From: Roseiarcus sp963732155
GTDB lineage: Bacteria; Pseudomonadota; Alphaproteobacteria; Rhizobiales; Beijerinckiaceae
Reading direction: 5' to 3'
Assembly: GCA_963732155.1 (NCBI GenBank)
Contig: CAVSYB010000015.1
Coordinates: 1 to 64,000 of the forward strand
Length of the DNA: 64,000 nt
Shown here: in pieces, positions 9,037 to 16,600 of the stretch
Position numbering within the stretch: the stretch's first letter is position 1
How the letters are laid out: every line of letters begins with the position of its first letter
Made by a program: the position numbers and the translations under genes
Notes under the pieces: model-generated
What the model saw: the letters and a program-made list of their open reading frames with translations, nothing else
Database searches by the model: none
What the model was told of the DNA's origin: nothing

Positions 9037-9061
9037 ATCGTCCCCACGTGGGGGAAACGAT
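9037..9061. repeat. GC palindrome downstream of the integrase gene
   Basis: A perfect 12-bp palindrome CCCCACGTGGGG is flanked by a second matched pair, atcgt on the left and acgat on the right, with a 3-base asymmetry. On the minus strand it would fold as a strong hairpin about 55 bases after the integrase stop, but no T tract follows, so it is not a standard intrinsic terminator. It may slow transcription or be a protein-binding site of the element. Confidence 0.5.
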
Positions 9062-9114
9062 ATACCCCACCCTTTACCCATCCGCATATGCCGCTTGATG
9101 AAGCATTGTCGGCG

Positions 9115-10368
9115 TTATGGGGGCGGTGGGGAAGCGTCGGGGCTGTTGGTATTGTGTTGCGCGGTGATCGCCGCAAGCCGTCGCTCCCAGGCTTCGATGG
9201 CGGCGCGCATCTCGTCCATATAGGCATGGCGATTGTAGATGGCGGCAACTCCGGAGAGCGTGCCGGAAACGTGGTTGAGCAATTTCTCGGTGACGTGGAT
9301 CGGGACGCCGAGCGCGGCTAGATTGGTCGAGAACGTGCGGCGAAGATCATGAAGTGTCCAGGGCGCGATCTTGGATCGTTTGTCGAGCGCGACCTTCGGC
9401 CGGTTCCATCCGCCGAATACGGTGACGGGCTGCCCTTTGCGCCGCTCTTTCGTCGCGGGAAACAGATACGCGCTGCCGCGCGGAATTGTCTTCAACACGG
9501 CGGCGACCGTGGGGCCGTAGGGAAAGGCGTGCTCACGTGCGTTCTTGGTGATCGAATCGGGGAGCGTGATGATGCGGCTTTTCTCGTCGATCCACTCCCA
9601 TTCAAGCGCGGCAATCTCGCCCCGACGCTGCCCGGTGAGAATGAGCAATTCCACGATCTTTCCATATGCGCCGACTTCGGCGCGCGCCTGTTTGAGAACC
9701 GCCCGCAACTCCTTGTCGGCCAAGACGCGAGAGCGGCTCGTCGCCTTTGACGGGGCAAATAGCGCGGCGCATGGATTGCTCTGCACATAGCGGCGCTTCA
9801 ACGCCCAATTGAAAAATATCTTGATCGCGGTGAACGCGTGCTGTTGCTCGGACGGCCGCCCGGCCAACGGCTTCAATCTCTTTTCGATCTGTTCGCTCGT
9901 GATGTCCGGGAGCCGCGTGGTGCCGAACGGGAAGTGCGACGTGAGCAAGCGCCGGTATTCGAACGCGGTGCGAGCACAATTCTTCTCCTCGTTATGTGAA
10001 ATGAACTCGTCGACGGCCGCGAGATAGCCGGTCGTATTCGGCCGCGTTCGCCCAAGCGCCTTCTCCGCAAGCGCGCGCTTGGCGGCGGCGCGCGCCTCCG
10101 CGAGCGAGAGGATGGGATAGCGGCCGATCGTGTGGCGGCGGCCGCTTGCAAGAAGGACAATGAAGGACTTTGTGCCCTTGGCGCTGACGCGGCAGCCGAA
10201 ATTTTTCAGCCCGCCATCCCACAGCGTGAGGGTGCCGGAAGCCGGCAACTCAGCGGTTCTAATCGCCAACTCAGTGAGTGTGCTTGGCACCGATTTGGCA
10301 CCGAAAAGGGGGTTGCTAGGGCGAAATTCAGTGTTCCACCATGTTGCATCACATAGAAATAAATACAA
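9115..10368 (-). CDS. Tyrosine integrase, P4/CP4-57 type
   Basis: A 417-residue site-specific recombinase. It has the N-terminal arm-binding domain of P4-type integrases (LTLWDGGLKNFGCRVSAKGT, then IGRYPILSLAEARAAAKRAL), a SAM-like core-binding domain (about 130-210) and a catalytic domain with the expected residues: Arg in LTGQRRGEIAALEW, HDLRR (His and second Arg), a second His in LLNHVSG and the nucleophile Tyr in IYNRHAY. Its start lies about 65 bases from a tRNA-Lys 3' fragment, the normal place for an integrase next to its attachment site. Family similarity begins near residue 30, so GTG at 10290 (391 residues) is an alternative start; neither start has a good ribosome site. The frame is intact while much of the element is broken. 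Confidence 0.9.
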   Translation of the reverse strand: MYLFLCDATWWNTEFRPSNPLFGAKSVPSTLTELAIRTAELPASGTLTLWDGGLKNFGCRVSAKGTKSFIVLLASGRRHTIGRYPILSLAEARAAAKRALAEKALGRTRPNTTGYLAAVDEFISHNEEKNCARTAFEYRRLLTSHFPFGTTRLPDITSEQIEKRLKPLAGRPSEQQHAFTAIKIFFNWALKRRYVQSNPCAALFAPSKATSRSRVLADKELRAVLKQARAEVGAYGKIVELLILTGQRRGEIAALEWEWIDEKSRIITLPDSITKNAREHAFPYGPTVAAVLKTIPRGSAYLFPATKERRKGQPVTVFGGWNRPKVALDKRSKIAPWTLHDLRRTFSTNLAALGVPIHVTEKLLNHVSGTLSGVAAIYNRHAYMDEMRAAIEAWERRLAAITAQHNTNSPDASPPPP

Positions 10369-10433
10369 GTGATTTCATGTCTTTGCGTGACGCAATGCGA
10401 CGCGGCGCGCAACTATGAAAAAGTGCCCTAATG

Positions 10434-10481
10434 TGACTCTTAATCAGCGGGTCCAAGGTTCGAGCCCTTGTGCGCCCACCA
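10434..10481 (+). other. 3' fragment of tRNA-Lys(CTT), attachment-site scar
   Basis: The 48 bases read as the 3' half of a tRNA. They contain the anticodon loop ctcttaa (anticodon CTT, Lys), a T stem caagg/ccttg enclosing ttcgagc, the 3' acceptor strand tgcgccc and A-CCA. The 5' half (acceptor gggcgca and D arm) is absent; upstream bases do not complete the anticodon stem beyond three pairs. Such a partial copy beside an integrase gene is the classic direct repeat left by integration into a tRNA 3' end. The intact tRNA-Lys should be on the other side of the element, left of this window, in the same orientation. Confidence 0.85.
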
Positions 10482-10596
10482 TCGAAATCAATGAGTTGGC
10501 GTGATGAAACAATAATGCTTCGCGACGGGGTGGGGTGAATATAGCGCGAAGCCTCGCACTGGCCACTGCAGTCCGGCGAATTATGTAACGCGCCAG

Positions 10597-10624
10597 TTGA
10601 CACTGTAGCGCGATATGCTACAGT
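10597..10624 (+). promoter_or_regulatory. Promoter and palindromic operator of higBA
   Basis: A -35 box TTGACA (10597-10602) and a -10-like TACAGT (10619-10624) are 16 bases apart. Between and over them lies a perfect 8-bp inverted repeat, actgtagc (10602-10609) and gctacagt (10617-10624), with a 7-base centre. Binding of the HigA antitoxin here would block the promoter, the known mode of autoregulation in this family. The -10 ends only 6 bases before the higB ATG, so the transcript may be leaderless. Confidence 0.75.
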
Positions 10625-10630
10625 CGGCTC

Positions 10631-10909
10631 ATGATCGTTTCGTTCAAGAGCAAGGCTCTTGCCGAACTCTGGGCGAAGAGTCGCGCCAAGGGCATCGACG
10701 CTAGAATGCATCGCCGCATGTTGCGTCGGCTCGACGCGTTGAACGCCGCGACAAAAGCCGAAGACCTCAATATCCCAGGCTTCAACTTTCACCCCCTGCA
10801 AGGATTCAATCCGACACGCTACACGGTTCACGTCAGCGGCCCTTGGTGCGTCACTTTCTGTTTTGCGAATGGCGACGCTTATGAGGTCGATTTTGAACAA
10901 TATCACTGA
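10631..10909 (+). CDS. higB: HigB-type toxin
   Basis: A 92-residue RelE/HigB-fold toxin; family members cleave mRNA at the ribosome. The typical stretches are visible: RMHRRMLRRLDALNAATKAE, GFNFHPLQGFNPTRYTVHVS (family hallmark 'F/LHPLKG...YSI.V') and PWCVTFCFANGDAYEVDFEQYH at the C-terminus. The toxin gene precedes the antitoxin gene, the reverse order characteristic of higBA. No Shine-Dalgarno site is seen, in keeping with a possibly leaderless start. It lies about 150 bases beyond the tRNA fragment, so strictly outside the element. Confidence 0.85.
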   Translation: MIVSFKSKALAELWAKSRAKGIDARMHRRMLRRLDALNAATKAEDLNIPGFNFHPLQGFNPTRYTVHVSGPWCVTFCFANGDAYEVDFEQYH

Positions 10910-10949
10910 GCGCGCGATCCGTCCGTTCCTGGTTGTTTTGGAGCCCGTC

Positions 10950-11291
10950 ATGTCCAAGAGCCTCGTTGCATCCCCGACTTACCAAGTAGATCGCGACGCC
11001 AAGCGAGCGCCGACCCATCCCGGCGAAATTCTACGCGAGGATGTCTTTCCGGCTCTCAACAATATGCCGGTCCAGACTGCCGCCAAACATCTTGGGGTGA
11101 GCCGCCAGACGCTGCATCGCATCCTTGCCGGAACGATGCCTGTGACGCCCGCCATGGCGCTCCGCCTCGGCAAGTTTTGCGGCAACGGCCCAGCGCTCTG
11201 GCTGAATATGCAGGGTTCCTATGACTTATGGGAAGCCGAACGCAAACTTCGCGCGCAAATCGAGAAGATACCGACGCAACGGGCCGCCTAG
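10950..11291 (+). CDS. higA: HigA-type antitoxin, XRE family
   Basis: A 113-residue antitoxin with an N-terminal 'HPGEILREDVFPAL' signature and an XRE helix-turn-helix (VQTAAKHLGVSRQTLHRILA), both hallmarks of HigA. The C-terminal GPALWLNMQGSYDLWEAERK is also family typical. It binds HigB and represses the operon through the palindrome upstream of higB. The start at 10950 (ATGTCCAAG) is chosen as the first ATG after the higB stop that fits family length, leaving a 40-base gap; longer open readings overlap higB and lack similarity. Confidence 0.88.
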   Translation: MSKSLVASPTYQVDRDAKRAPTHPGEILREDVFPALNNMPVQTAAKHLGVSRQTLHRILAGTMPVTPAMALRLGKFCGNGPALWLNMQGSYDLWEAERKLRAQIEKIPTQRAA

Positions 11292-11505
11292 GAAGCCTGT
11301 TGGCGATCTCCGTGGGTTTGCCGATCGCGCCGCGCGCCAAGACGCCGGGCCGATCGCCGAGGGATCGACACACGATTTTGGGCTTGAAGCGGACCGCCCG
11401 GTCAGGCCTGCGATTGCGCGGAGCCCAGTCGCGCCGCCGCCTTGCCGCAATAGCGCGAAAGCATCGCCGACCAACCGCTCGCGCCGGGCCTTCCGCCGCG
11501 CGGCC

Positions 11506-12192
11506 TTAGGCGACCTTGATCGCCAGATGCCTGTGCATGTTGGCGCGCGCCTCGTCGTCCCACTCGGCCTTGAAGGCGAACTTCTCCTTCAGCGCCACGG
11601 CGCGACCGGCGGCGGGACGCGCCGCGATCTCGTCGTGCAGGCGCTTGAGGTGAGGGAATTTCGCCCAGGCGCCCTCGCCGAGCACGAAGGGGACCAGGCG
11701 CGCCCAGCCCCAGACATCCATGTCGACGATCGTATAGACGTCGCCGAGCATGAAGCGGCGGCTCGCCAAACGGCCGTCGAGAACGGAAAAGTGCCGCTGC
11801 GCCTCGAACTGGTAGCGGTTGTGCGCATAGGGGACCCTCTCCGGCGCGAAATGCCGGAAATGGACGGCCTGGCCGCAGTAGGGCCCAACGCCGGTCGCCG
11901 CGAACATCAGCCATGACAGCAGCTGCGCCCGGTCGTCGGGCGTGTTGGCGGGCAGGAATTGGCCGGTCTTTTCGGCCAGATAGAGAAGGATCGCATTGCT
12001 GTCGAACACGACGATGTCGCCGTCGACGATCGCGGGAACCTTGCCATTGGGATTGACGGCGAGGAACTCCGGTTTGAACTGTTCGCCCTTGCGCGTATCC
12101 ACCGGCAGCGGCTGATAGGGCAGACCGGCCTCCTCGAGAAACAACGCGACTTTGGTCGGGTTGGGCGAGCCGTTGAAGTAGAATTTCAGCAT
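11506..12192 (-). CDS. Glutathione S-transferase family protein
   Basis: A 228-residue cytosolic GST-like protein. The N-terminal thioredoxin-fold domain (FYFNGSPNPTKVALFLEEAG, then NPNGKVPAIVDGD and VFDSNAILLYLAEKTG) carries the cis-Pro and the glutathione-binding SNAI motif; a helical C-terminal domain follows (about 85-205), with the family N-capping Asp in YTIVDMDVWGW. The C-terminus is somewhat extended. Its substrate is unknown; soluble GSTs of this kind detoxify electrophiles or act in catabolic ring or thioether cleavage. The start at 12192 is set by similarity. It stands alone, 200 bases from the SDR gene. Confidence 0.88.
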   Translation of the reverse strand: MLKFYFNGSPNPTKVALFLEEAGLPYQPLPVDTRKGEQFKPEFLAVNPNGKVPAIVDGDIVVFDSNAILLYLAEKTGQFLPANTPDDRAQLLSWLMFAATGVGPYCGQAVHFRHFAPERVPYAHNRYQFEAQRHFSVLDGRLASRRFMLGDVYTIVDMDVWGWARLVPFVLGEGAWAKFPHLKRLHDEIAARPAAGRAVALKEKFAFKAEWDDEARANMHRHLAIKVA

Positions 12193-12391
12193 CGAGCGCT
12201 CCGCTTGTCGGGGCGCCCAGATTCGCCGAACGCGGCTTTCGGCGCAATGGTCGATGTTCCCTGCGCAAGCGCGCTTCCCGGACGACGAGGCGGTCGCCGA
12301 CCCGGCCTTCCGCATGACGTGCGCTCCCGGCGGCGCGCGGTCGCCCGGCTCGCTTCGGCCGCTCCAGGACGGCGAGAGAGCGGCGAGCGAG

Positions 12392-13126
12392 CTAAGTGAA
12401 CAGCAAGCCGCCATTCACCGAGACGGTCTGGCCGGTCATGAAGGCGTTGCCGACCAGCATCAGGACGGTTTGCGCGACCTCTTCGGCGACGCCCATCCGA
12501 CCCACCGGAACGCGAGCCGCAAAGCCCGCCTGCTTCAACGGCGCCCCCATGTCGGTGTCGATCGGACCCGGGGCGACGGCGTTGACCGTGACGCCTTCGG
12601 CCGCCAGTCGCGACGCGTAGCCGCGCGTCAGCCCCTCGAGGCCGGCCTTCGACGCGTTGTAATGGACGCCGATCGCGCCGGCGCCGCGCGCCGCGATGGA
12701 CGACATATTGACGATGCGACCCCAACGCCGGGCGCGCATGCCGGGCGCCACGGCGCTGATGCACAGGAAGGCCGATTTGAGATTGATCGCGATGGCGCGG
12801 TCGAAGTCCTCCTCGGTGAGGTCGTCGAGCCCGCGGACCGTCGCAACCCCCGCGTTGTTGATCAAGACGTCGACGGGCCCGAGTTCGGCCTGCGTCCGCT
12901 GGACCATCGTCTCGACCGCCTGACGGCTGGCGACGTCGGCGCCGATGGCGATCGCCCGCCGCTGTTGGGCGCGGATGGCGTCGACCACCTCGGCGGCCTG
13001 CCGCTCGCGGTCGCGATAGTTGACCGCGACGTCGGCGCCGGCGCCCGCCAGAGCCAGCGCGATCGCCCGGCCGATGCCCCGCGACGCTCCGGTGACCAAC
13101 GCCACCCGATTGGTCAGTTCGCCCAT
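12392..13126 (-). CDS. SDR family oxidoreductase (3-oxoacyl-ACP reductase-like)
   Basis: A 244-residue short-chain dehydrogenase. The cofactor motif TGASRGIG is at residues 12-19 and NNAG at 90-93; the catalytic residues are Ser142/143 and Tyr156-x3-Lys160 (VHYNASK). NAVAPGPIDTDMG matches the FabG-like subgroup. It presumably reduces a keto group or oxidises an alcohol with NAD(P). The Asn at position 36 after the second strand (VAVNYRDRE) followed by Arg favours NADPH. The start at 13126 has a GGAG-type site 9-12 bases upstream. Its neighbours give no firm substrate clue; the adjacent dihydropyrimidinase remnant hints that a catabolic operon once existed here. Confidence 0.88.
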   Translation of the reverse strand: MGELTNRVALVTGASRGIGRAIALALAGAGADVAVNYRDRERQAAEVVDAIRAQQRRAIAIGADVASRQAVETMVQRTQAELGPVDVLINNAGVATVRGLDDLTEEDFDRAIAINLKSAFLCISAVAPGMRARRWGRIVNMSSIAARGAGAIGVHYNASKAGLEGLTRGYASRLAAEGVTVNAVAPGPIDTDMGAPLKQAGFAARVPVGRMGVAEEVAQTVLMLVGNAFMTGQTVSVNGGLLFT

Positions 13127-13232
13127 CTGCGCGCTCCTTCCGCAATTTCGATATCCGATTCGAAGGTCCAGCCGAGCCGGGCGAATGATCGCGATCGGCC
13201 GGCGCCGCGCCCACGGCGCCGCGACGGTGGGC

Positions 13233-13634
13233 TCAATGCCGCCCGGTCGTCTCGCGGGGCGCGAACTGACCGAGGCCGGGTTCGCCGACGACCCGGCGGT
13301 CATCGACGACAAGGGCGCCGCGGACCAGCGTCTTGACCGGCCAGCCGGCGACCGCCATCCCCTCACAGGGTGTGGAGTCGGCGCCATGTTGCACGAGATC
13401 CCGGGTCTGCGTCACCCCTATTTCCAGATCGCAGATCGCGATGTCGGCGTCGGCGCCGATCATGATCGAGCCTTTGCGCGGATTGAGCCCGCACATCCTG
13501 GCGTGATTGGCGGCGGTCAAAGCGACAACCTCCTGCAGGGACATCCGCCCCCTCGCGACGCCTTCGGAAAACAGGATCGGCCGCCTCGCGGCGGCGCCCG
13601 CCAGCGATGCGGATATCGTCGCGTCCCAACACAT
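13233..13634 (-). pseudogene. C-terminal remnant of a dihydropyrimidinase/hydantoinase
   Basis: Only the last ~120 residues of a cyclic amidohydrolase remain: ILFSEGVARGRMSLQEVVAL, NHARMCGLNPRKGSIMIGADADI and a C-terminal VVGEPGLGQFAPRE, all typical of D-hydantoinase or dihydropyrimidinase ends. Full family members are about 450-490 residues and carry their metal ligands in the missing N-terminal part, so this piece is inactive. Just upstream, GRDDIRIAGG in another frame looks like the preceding family segment, implying a frameshift near 13570-13580 as well as a 5' deletion. The bases between 13635 and the enoyl-CoA hydratase hold nothing recognisable. Confidence 0.75.
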
Positions 13635-13768
13635 CGGCGCGGTCGTTGGCGCGCGACTGCGCGAGCGCGCCTCGCTTTGCGCCGATTCGTAGAATCGCGA
13701 TCGGCGCCGATCGAAGCCGTTCGCCGCAACGCCCGCCGTCGGGCGGCGGCGGAGCGGCGCCGTCCTCG

Positions 13769-14596
13769 CTACGGGGCGGTCTCGGGGTTTGCGCCGTCGC
13801 GCCAGGCGAGGGCGGCCTTGAGGCCTTCCTCCCGGCGAAGGCGATCGAACTCGGCGCGCTTCGGACCGCCGGCCCCTTCGATGAAAATATCGACCTCCAG
13901 CGCTTGCGCGAGAGCGGCCCTCAAGCCCATGGCCTCGTAGCTGCGGTTGATCGCGCGCTTCGACAATTGCACGGCCGTCGGATCGGCGGCGGCGATGCTT
14001 TCGGCGATTTCGAGCGCCTGGGCGAATTCCTCGCCCGCCGGCGCGACACGATTGACGATGCCGAGCGCCAGCGCCCTTTCCGCGGTGAGATGATCATCGC
14101 CGGTGAGCAGGATTTCCTTGGCGGCCTTCGCCCCGGCGACGAAAGGCAGAAGCATCGCCACCGCTCCGGACCCGAACTTCACTTCCGGCGCCCCGAGGCG
14201 GGTTCCCGCCGCGGCGACCGTGATGTCGCAGGCGAGCGACAACTCGAACGCGCCCCCGATGCAATAGCCGTGGACGGCCGCGATCGTCGGTTTCGGGCAA
14301 TCCCAGAACGCCATGATGAAGTCGAAATCGGCCTCGAGCACGCGCCGCCAATCGGCAAGTCCCCGCCGCCCGGCCGCGGCGGCGCCGGCCTTGAGGTCGA
14401 AACCGGCTGAAAAGGCGCGCCCTTCACCACGGACCACGATCGCCAGGACGCTCTCGTCGGCGGAAAGTTCGGCCATCGCTTTGGTCGTCGCTTCGACGAG
14501 CGGTCCGTCGAAGGCGTTGAGGACGCGCGGGCGATTGAACGACAGAACGGCGATGCGGCGGCGCCGTTCGATCAGAAGAGTCTCAACATCCGACAT
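13769..14596 (-). CDS. Enoyl-CoA hydratase/isomerase family protein
   Basis: A 275-residue crotonase-fold enzyme that would hydrate an enoyl-CoA thioester or perform a related CoA chemistry. The oxyanion-hole segments AFSAGFDLKAG and GYCIGGAFELSLACD are present, and both catalytic glutamates of hydratases are kept (Glu in GGAFELSLACD and in RLGAPEVKFG). The start at 14596 is preceded by GGGAGAG. The gene is followed by dead DNA and preceded by the PuuB-like oxidoreductase, so it is likely the last gene of an operon regulated from the 16.5-kb promoter region. Together with the acyl-CoA synthetase and acyl-CoA dehydrogenase of the divergent arm it would complete a short beta-oxidation-like route. 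Confidence 0.88.
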   Translation of the reverse strand: MSDVETLLIERRRRIAVLSFNRPRVLNAFDGPLVEATTKAMAELSADESVLAIVVRGEGRAFSAGFDLKAGAAAAGRRGLADWRRVLEADFDFIMAFWDCPKPTIAAVHGYCIGGAFELSLACDITVAAAGTRLGAPEVKFGSGAVAMLLPFVAGAKAAKEILLTGDDHLTAERALALGIVNRVAPAGEEFAQALEIAESIAAADPTAVQLSKRAINRSYEAMGLRAALAQALEVDIFIEGAGGPKRAEFDRLRREEGLKAALAWRDGANPETAP

Positions 14597-14620
14597 TGCG
14601 CTCTCCCAACACACGTCCGC

Positions 14621-15898
14621 TCATGACAGGCCCAGCCGGTCGAGCGCGCGCATCGCCGTGAGCGCCGCTGCGTAGCCGACGCGCTTCAGGCCCGAAAACG
14701 GAATCGCGGCGACGGGCGAGACGGGAAGGACCGGCTCATAGGTTTCGTCCATCGCCAAACGGGCAAGCTCGGCGCCCATCGCGGTCTGCCAGCCGACGCC
14801 GCGCCCCTGACAGCCGATCGCCGCAAAGACGCCGGGTCGCAACTCGTGCAGCCGGGGCCAGTGATCCGGATGGATCGCCACGCGCCCGCCCCAGCGATGG
14901 GTGAATCGGATGCCGCGCAACTGCGGATAGAGCGCCGGAACCTCCCGCGCCAGATGCGCCCAATCGCTCTCGGGTCCCGGCTCCCGATAAGGGCCGCGGC
15001 CGCCCATCAGCAGGCGCCCCGCGGCGTCGAGCCGCCAATAGCGGATCACCTTGCGCGTATCGGAAAGCACCTCGCCGCCGGGCAGGATGCTGTCGCGCAA
15101 CGCGGCGGGCAGCGGCTCGGTCGCGATCTGCAGCGAAGTCGCGGCGACGATCGAGCGCGGCAGCTCCGGAAACAGGCCGTCCGAATAGGCGTTCGCGCAA
15201 AGCAGAACCTTTGCGGCCGTGACCTGCGCCCCACTCGCGGTCGTCGCCGTCCAGGCGTCGCCGCGCCAGTCGAGCGAGACGACCCGCGAGGCGCCATGGA
15301 CGCGCGCGCCCGCCGCGATCGCCGCGCGCGCGAGCTCGCGCGCATAGGACAGCGGTTGCAGGCGTCCGGCGCGCCGATCGACGAAAGCGCCGATATAGGC
15401 CGTCGTTCCGGTCAGGCGCCCGGCCTCCCGCGCCTCGACATAGGCGACGTCGGCGCCTCGTCTACGCCATTGCTCGGCCCGCGAACGGGCGCGGGCGGCG
15501 GCCTTGTTCGAGTGGACCCCCTGGATCCACGCGGTGCGGTTCGCCTCCGCCTTGAGGCCGAGCCGCTCGACGAGGTCGAACACGAAATCCGCCGCGCCGC
15601 CGGCGAAGCGCCACAGCCGTTCCCCCCGCTCGCGGCCGAGCGAGGCCTCGATGTCGTCGGGATCGTATTTAAGGCCGGGGATGAGCTGCCCGCCATTGCG
15701 GCCGGAGGCGCCATGCCCCGGCGCCTCCGCCTCGAGGACGATGGCGTCGCCGCCGGCTTCCGCGATATGAAGCGCCGCCGAGAGGCCGAGATAGCCGCCG
15801 CCGACCACCAGCGCATCGGTATGGGCGCCGCCGACGAGCGGCTCGACCCTCGGCGCCGGGACCGCCGTCTCCTCCCAGAGATTGGCGAGGCGGCTCAT
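14621..15898 (-). CDS. FAD-dependent amine oxidoreductase, PuuB-like
   Basis: A 425-residue flavoprotein of the DAO family, closest in pattern to gamma-glutamylputrescine oxidase (PuuB) and related amino-compound oxidases. The FAD dinucleotide motif VVGGGYLGLSAALHIAEAGG is near the N-terminus. Further family segments are GHGASGRNGGQLIPG, a central RLQPLSYARELARAA and a C-terminal GVFAAIGCQGRGVGWQTAMG. It presumably oxidises an amine or N-substituted amino acid to an imine. The gene starts 2 bases after the XRE-cupin stop on the same strand, as in polyamine (Puu) loci, where a cupin repressor controls amine oxidation. The substrate is not proven. Confidence 0.85.
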   Translation of the reverse strand: MSRLANLWEETAVPAPRVEPLVGGAHTDALVVGGGYLGLSAALHIAEAGGDAIVLEAEAPGHGASGRNGGQLIPGLKYDPDDIEASLGRERGERLWRFAGGAADFVFDLVERLGLKAEANRTAWIQGVHSNKAAARARSRAEQWRRRGADVAYVEAREAGRLTGTTAYIGAFVDRRAGRLQPLSYARELARAAIAAGARVHGASRVVSLDWRGDAWTATTASGAQVTAAKVLLCANAYSDGLFPELPRSIVAATSLQIATEPLPAALRDSILPGGEVLSDTRKVIRYWRLDAAGRLLMGGRGPYREPGPESDWAHLAREVPALYPQLRGIRFTHRWGGRVAIHPDHWPRLHELRPGVFAAIGCQGRGVGWQTAMGAELARLAMDETYEPVLPVSPVAAIPFSGLKRVGYAAALTAMRALDRLGLS

Positions 15899-15900
15899 GT

Positions 15901-16503
15901 TCAATAACTGGGCGGCGTGATCGCCCAAATCACCTCCGCCTCGTCCGGGCCGGGATTGCGGTAGCGATGCGGCAGCGCGCTGCGGAAGCCGAAGCTGTCG
16001 CCCGCCTCCAGCGTCACCGACCGGCCATCGACCCACAGCTCCAGCCGGCCGCGGAGCACGACGCCGGCTTCCTCGCCCGAATGCGTGTAAGGCTCTTCGC
16101 CCGAGGAGGCGCCCGGAGGAAACCGGCACGACAACAGCTCCAGCGCGCCGGTGAGGTTGGGGCTCAGCAATTCGTCGACGACGCCCGCCGAATAGTCGAG
16201 CCGGCGACGGCGCGCCCTTCGCACGACGAGGTCGCGCTCCTCTTCGGCGACGTCGTTGGCTTCGAAAAACCAGCTGATGGTGACGCCGAGCGCCCGCGAC
16301 ACCGCGTGCAGCGCCTTGATCGACGGCGTCGAGCGGTCGCGCTCCAGCAGGCTGAGATAGCCGACCGACAGGCCGCTCGCCGCGGCGAGTCCGGTCAGCG
16401 TGACGCCGCGCGCCTTACGCAGGGCGCGGATTTCCCGACCGATCAGGCGCGGCTGGCTCGGATCGGGCGACTCGGACGGCGCGTCGACGCGGCTGTGGGT
16501 CAT
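15901..16503 (-). CDS. XRE-cupin transcriptional regulator, PuuR-like
   Basis: A 200-residue regulator with an N-terminal XRE helix-turn-helix (EIRALRKARGVTLTGLAAAS and GLSVGYLSLLERDRSTPSIK, residues ~26-66) and a C-terminal cupin domain (about 125-195: EEPYTHSGEEAGVVLRGRLE, then LEAGDSFGFRSALPHRYRNP). PuuR-type members bind an amine ligand in the cupin barrel and repress catabolic genes. It is divergent from the flavoprotein and transporter operon and first in the oxidoreductase-hydratase operon, so it probably controls both. The near-palindrome at 16557-16574 is its likely operator. Confidence 0.88.
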   Translation of the reverse strand: MTHSRVDAPSESPDPSQPRLIGREIRALRKARGVTLTGLAAASGLSVGYLSLLERDRSTPSIKALHAVSRALGVTISWFFEANDVAEEERDLVVRRARRRRLDYSAGVVDELLSPNLTGALELLSCRFPPGASSGEEPYTHSGEEAGVVLRGRLELWVDGRSVTLEAGDSFGFRSALPHRYRNPGPDEAEVIWAITPPSY

Positions 16504-16542
16504 GCGGACGATGGGATTCTCACGCGGCGAGAGTTTTTTCTA

Positions 16543-16574
16543 TTGACAAAAATATCGCATCAAAATTTTAATGC
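16543..16574 (+). promoter_or_regulatory. Promoter with overlapping palindromic operator
   Basis: TTGACA (16543-16548) and TTTAAT (16567-16572) are 18 bases apart, a good promoter for the rightward operon starting at 16601. The -10 overlaps an 18-bp near-palindrome, GCAT-C-AAAATTTT-A-ATGC (16557-16574), in which only one base pair fails to match. It is strikingly AT-rich for this region and lies between the XRE-cupin regulator and its divergent target, so it is a strong candidate operator. Confidence 0.75.
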
Positions 16575-16600
16575 AAGCTAAGTCGCCGGAGTTTTGAAAC

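Noticed and set aside
10284..10304. Direct repeat TTGGCACCGA twice in the 5' part of the integrase gene.
   Set aside because: Too short and within coding sequence; could be an integrase arm site but there is no support beyond the repeat itself.
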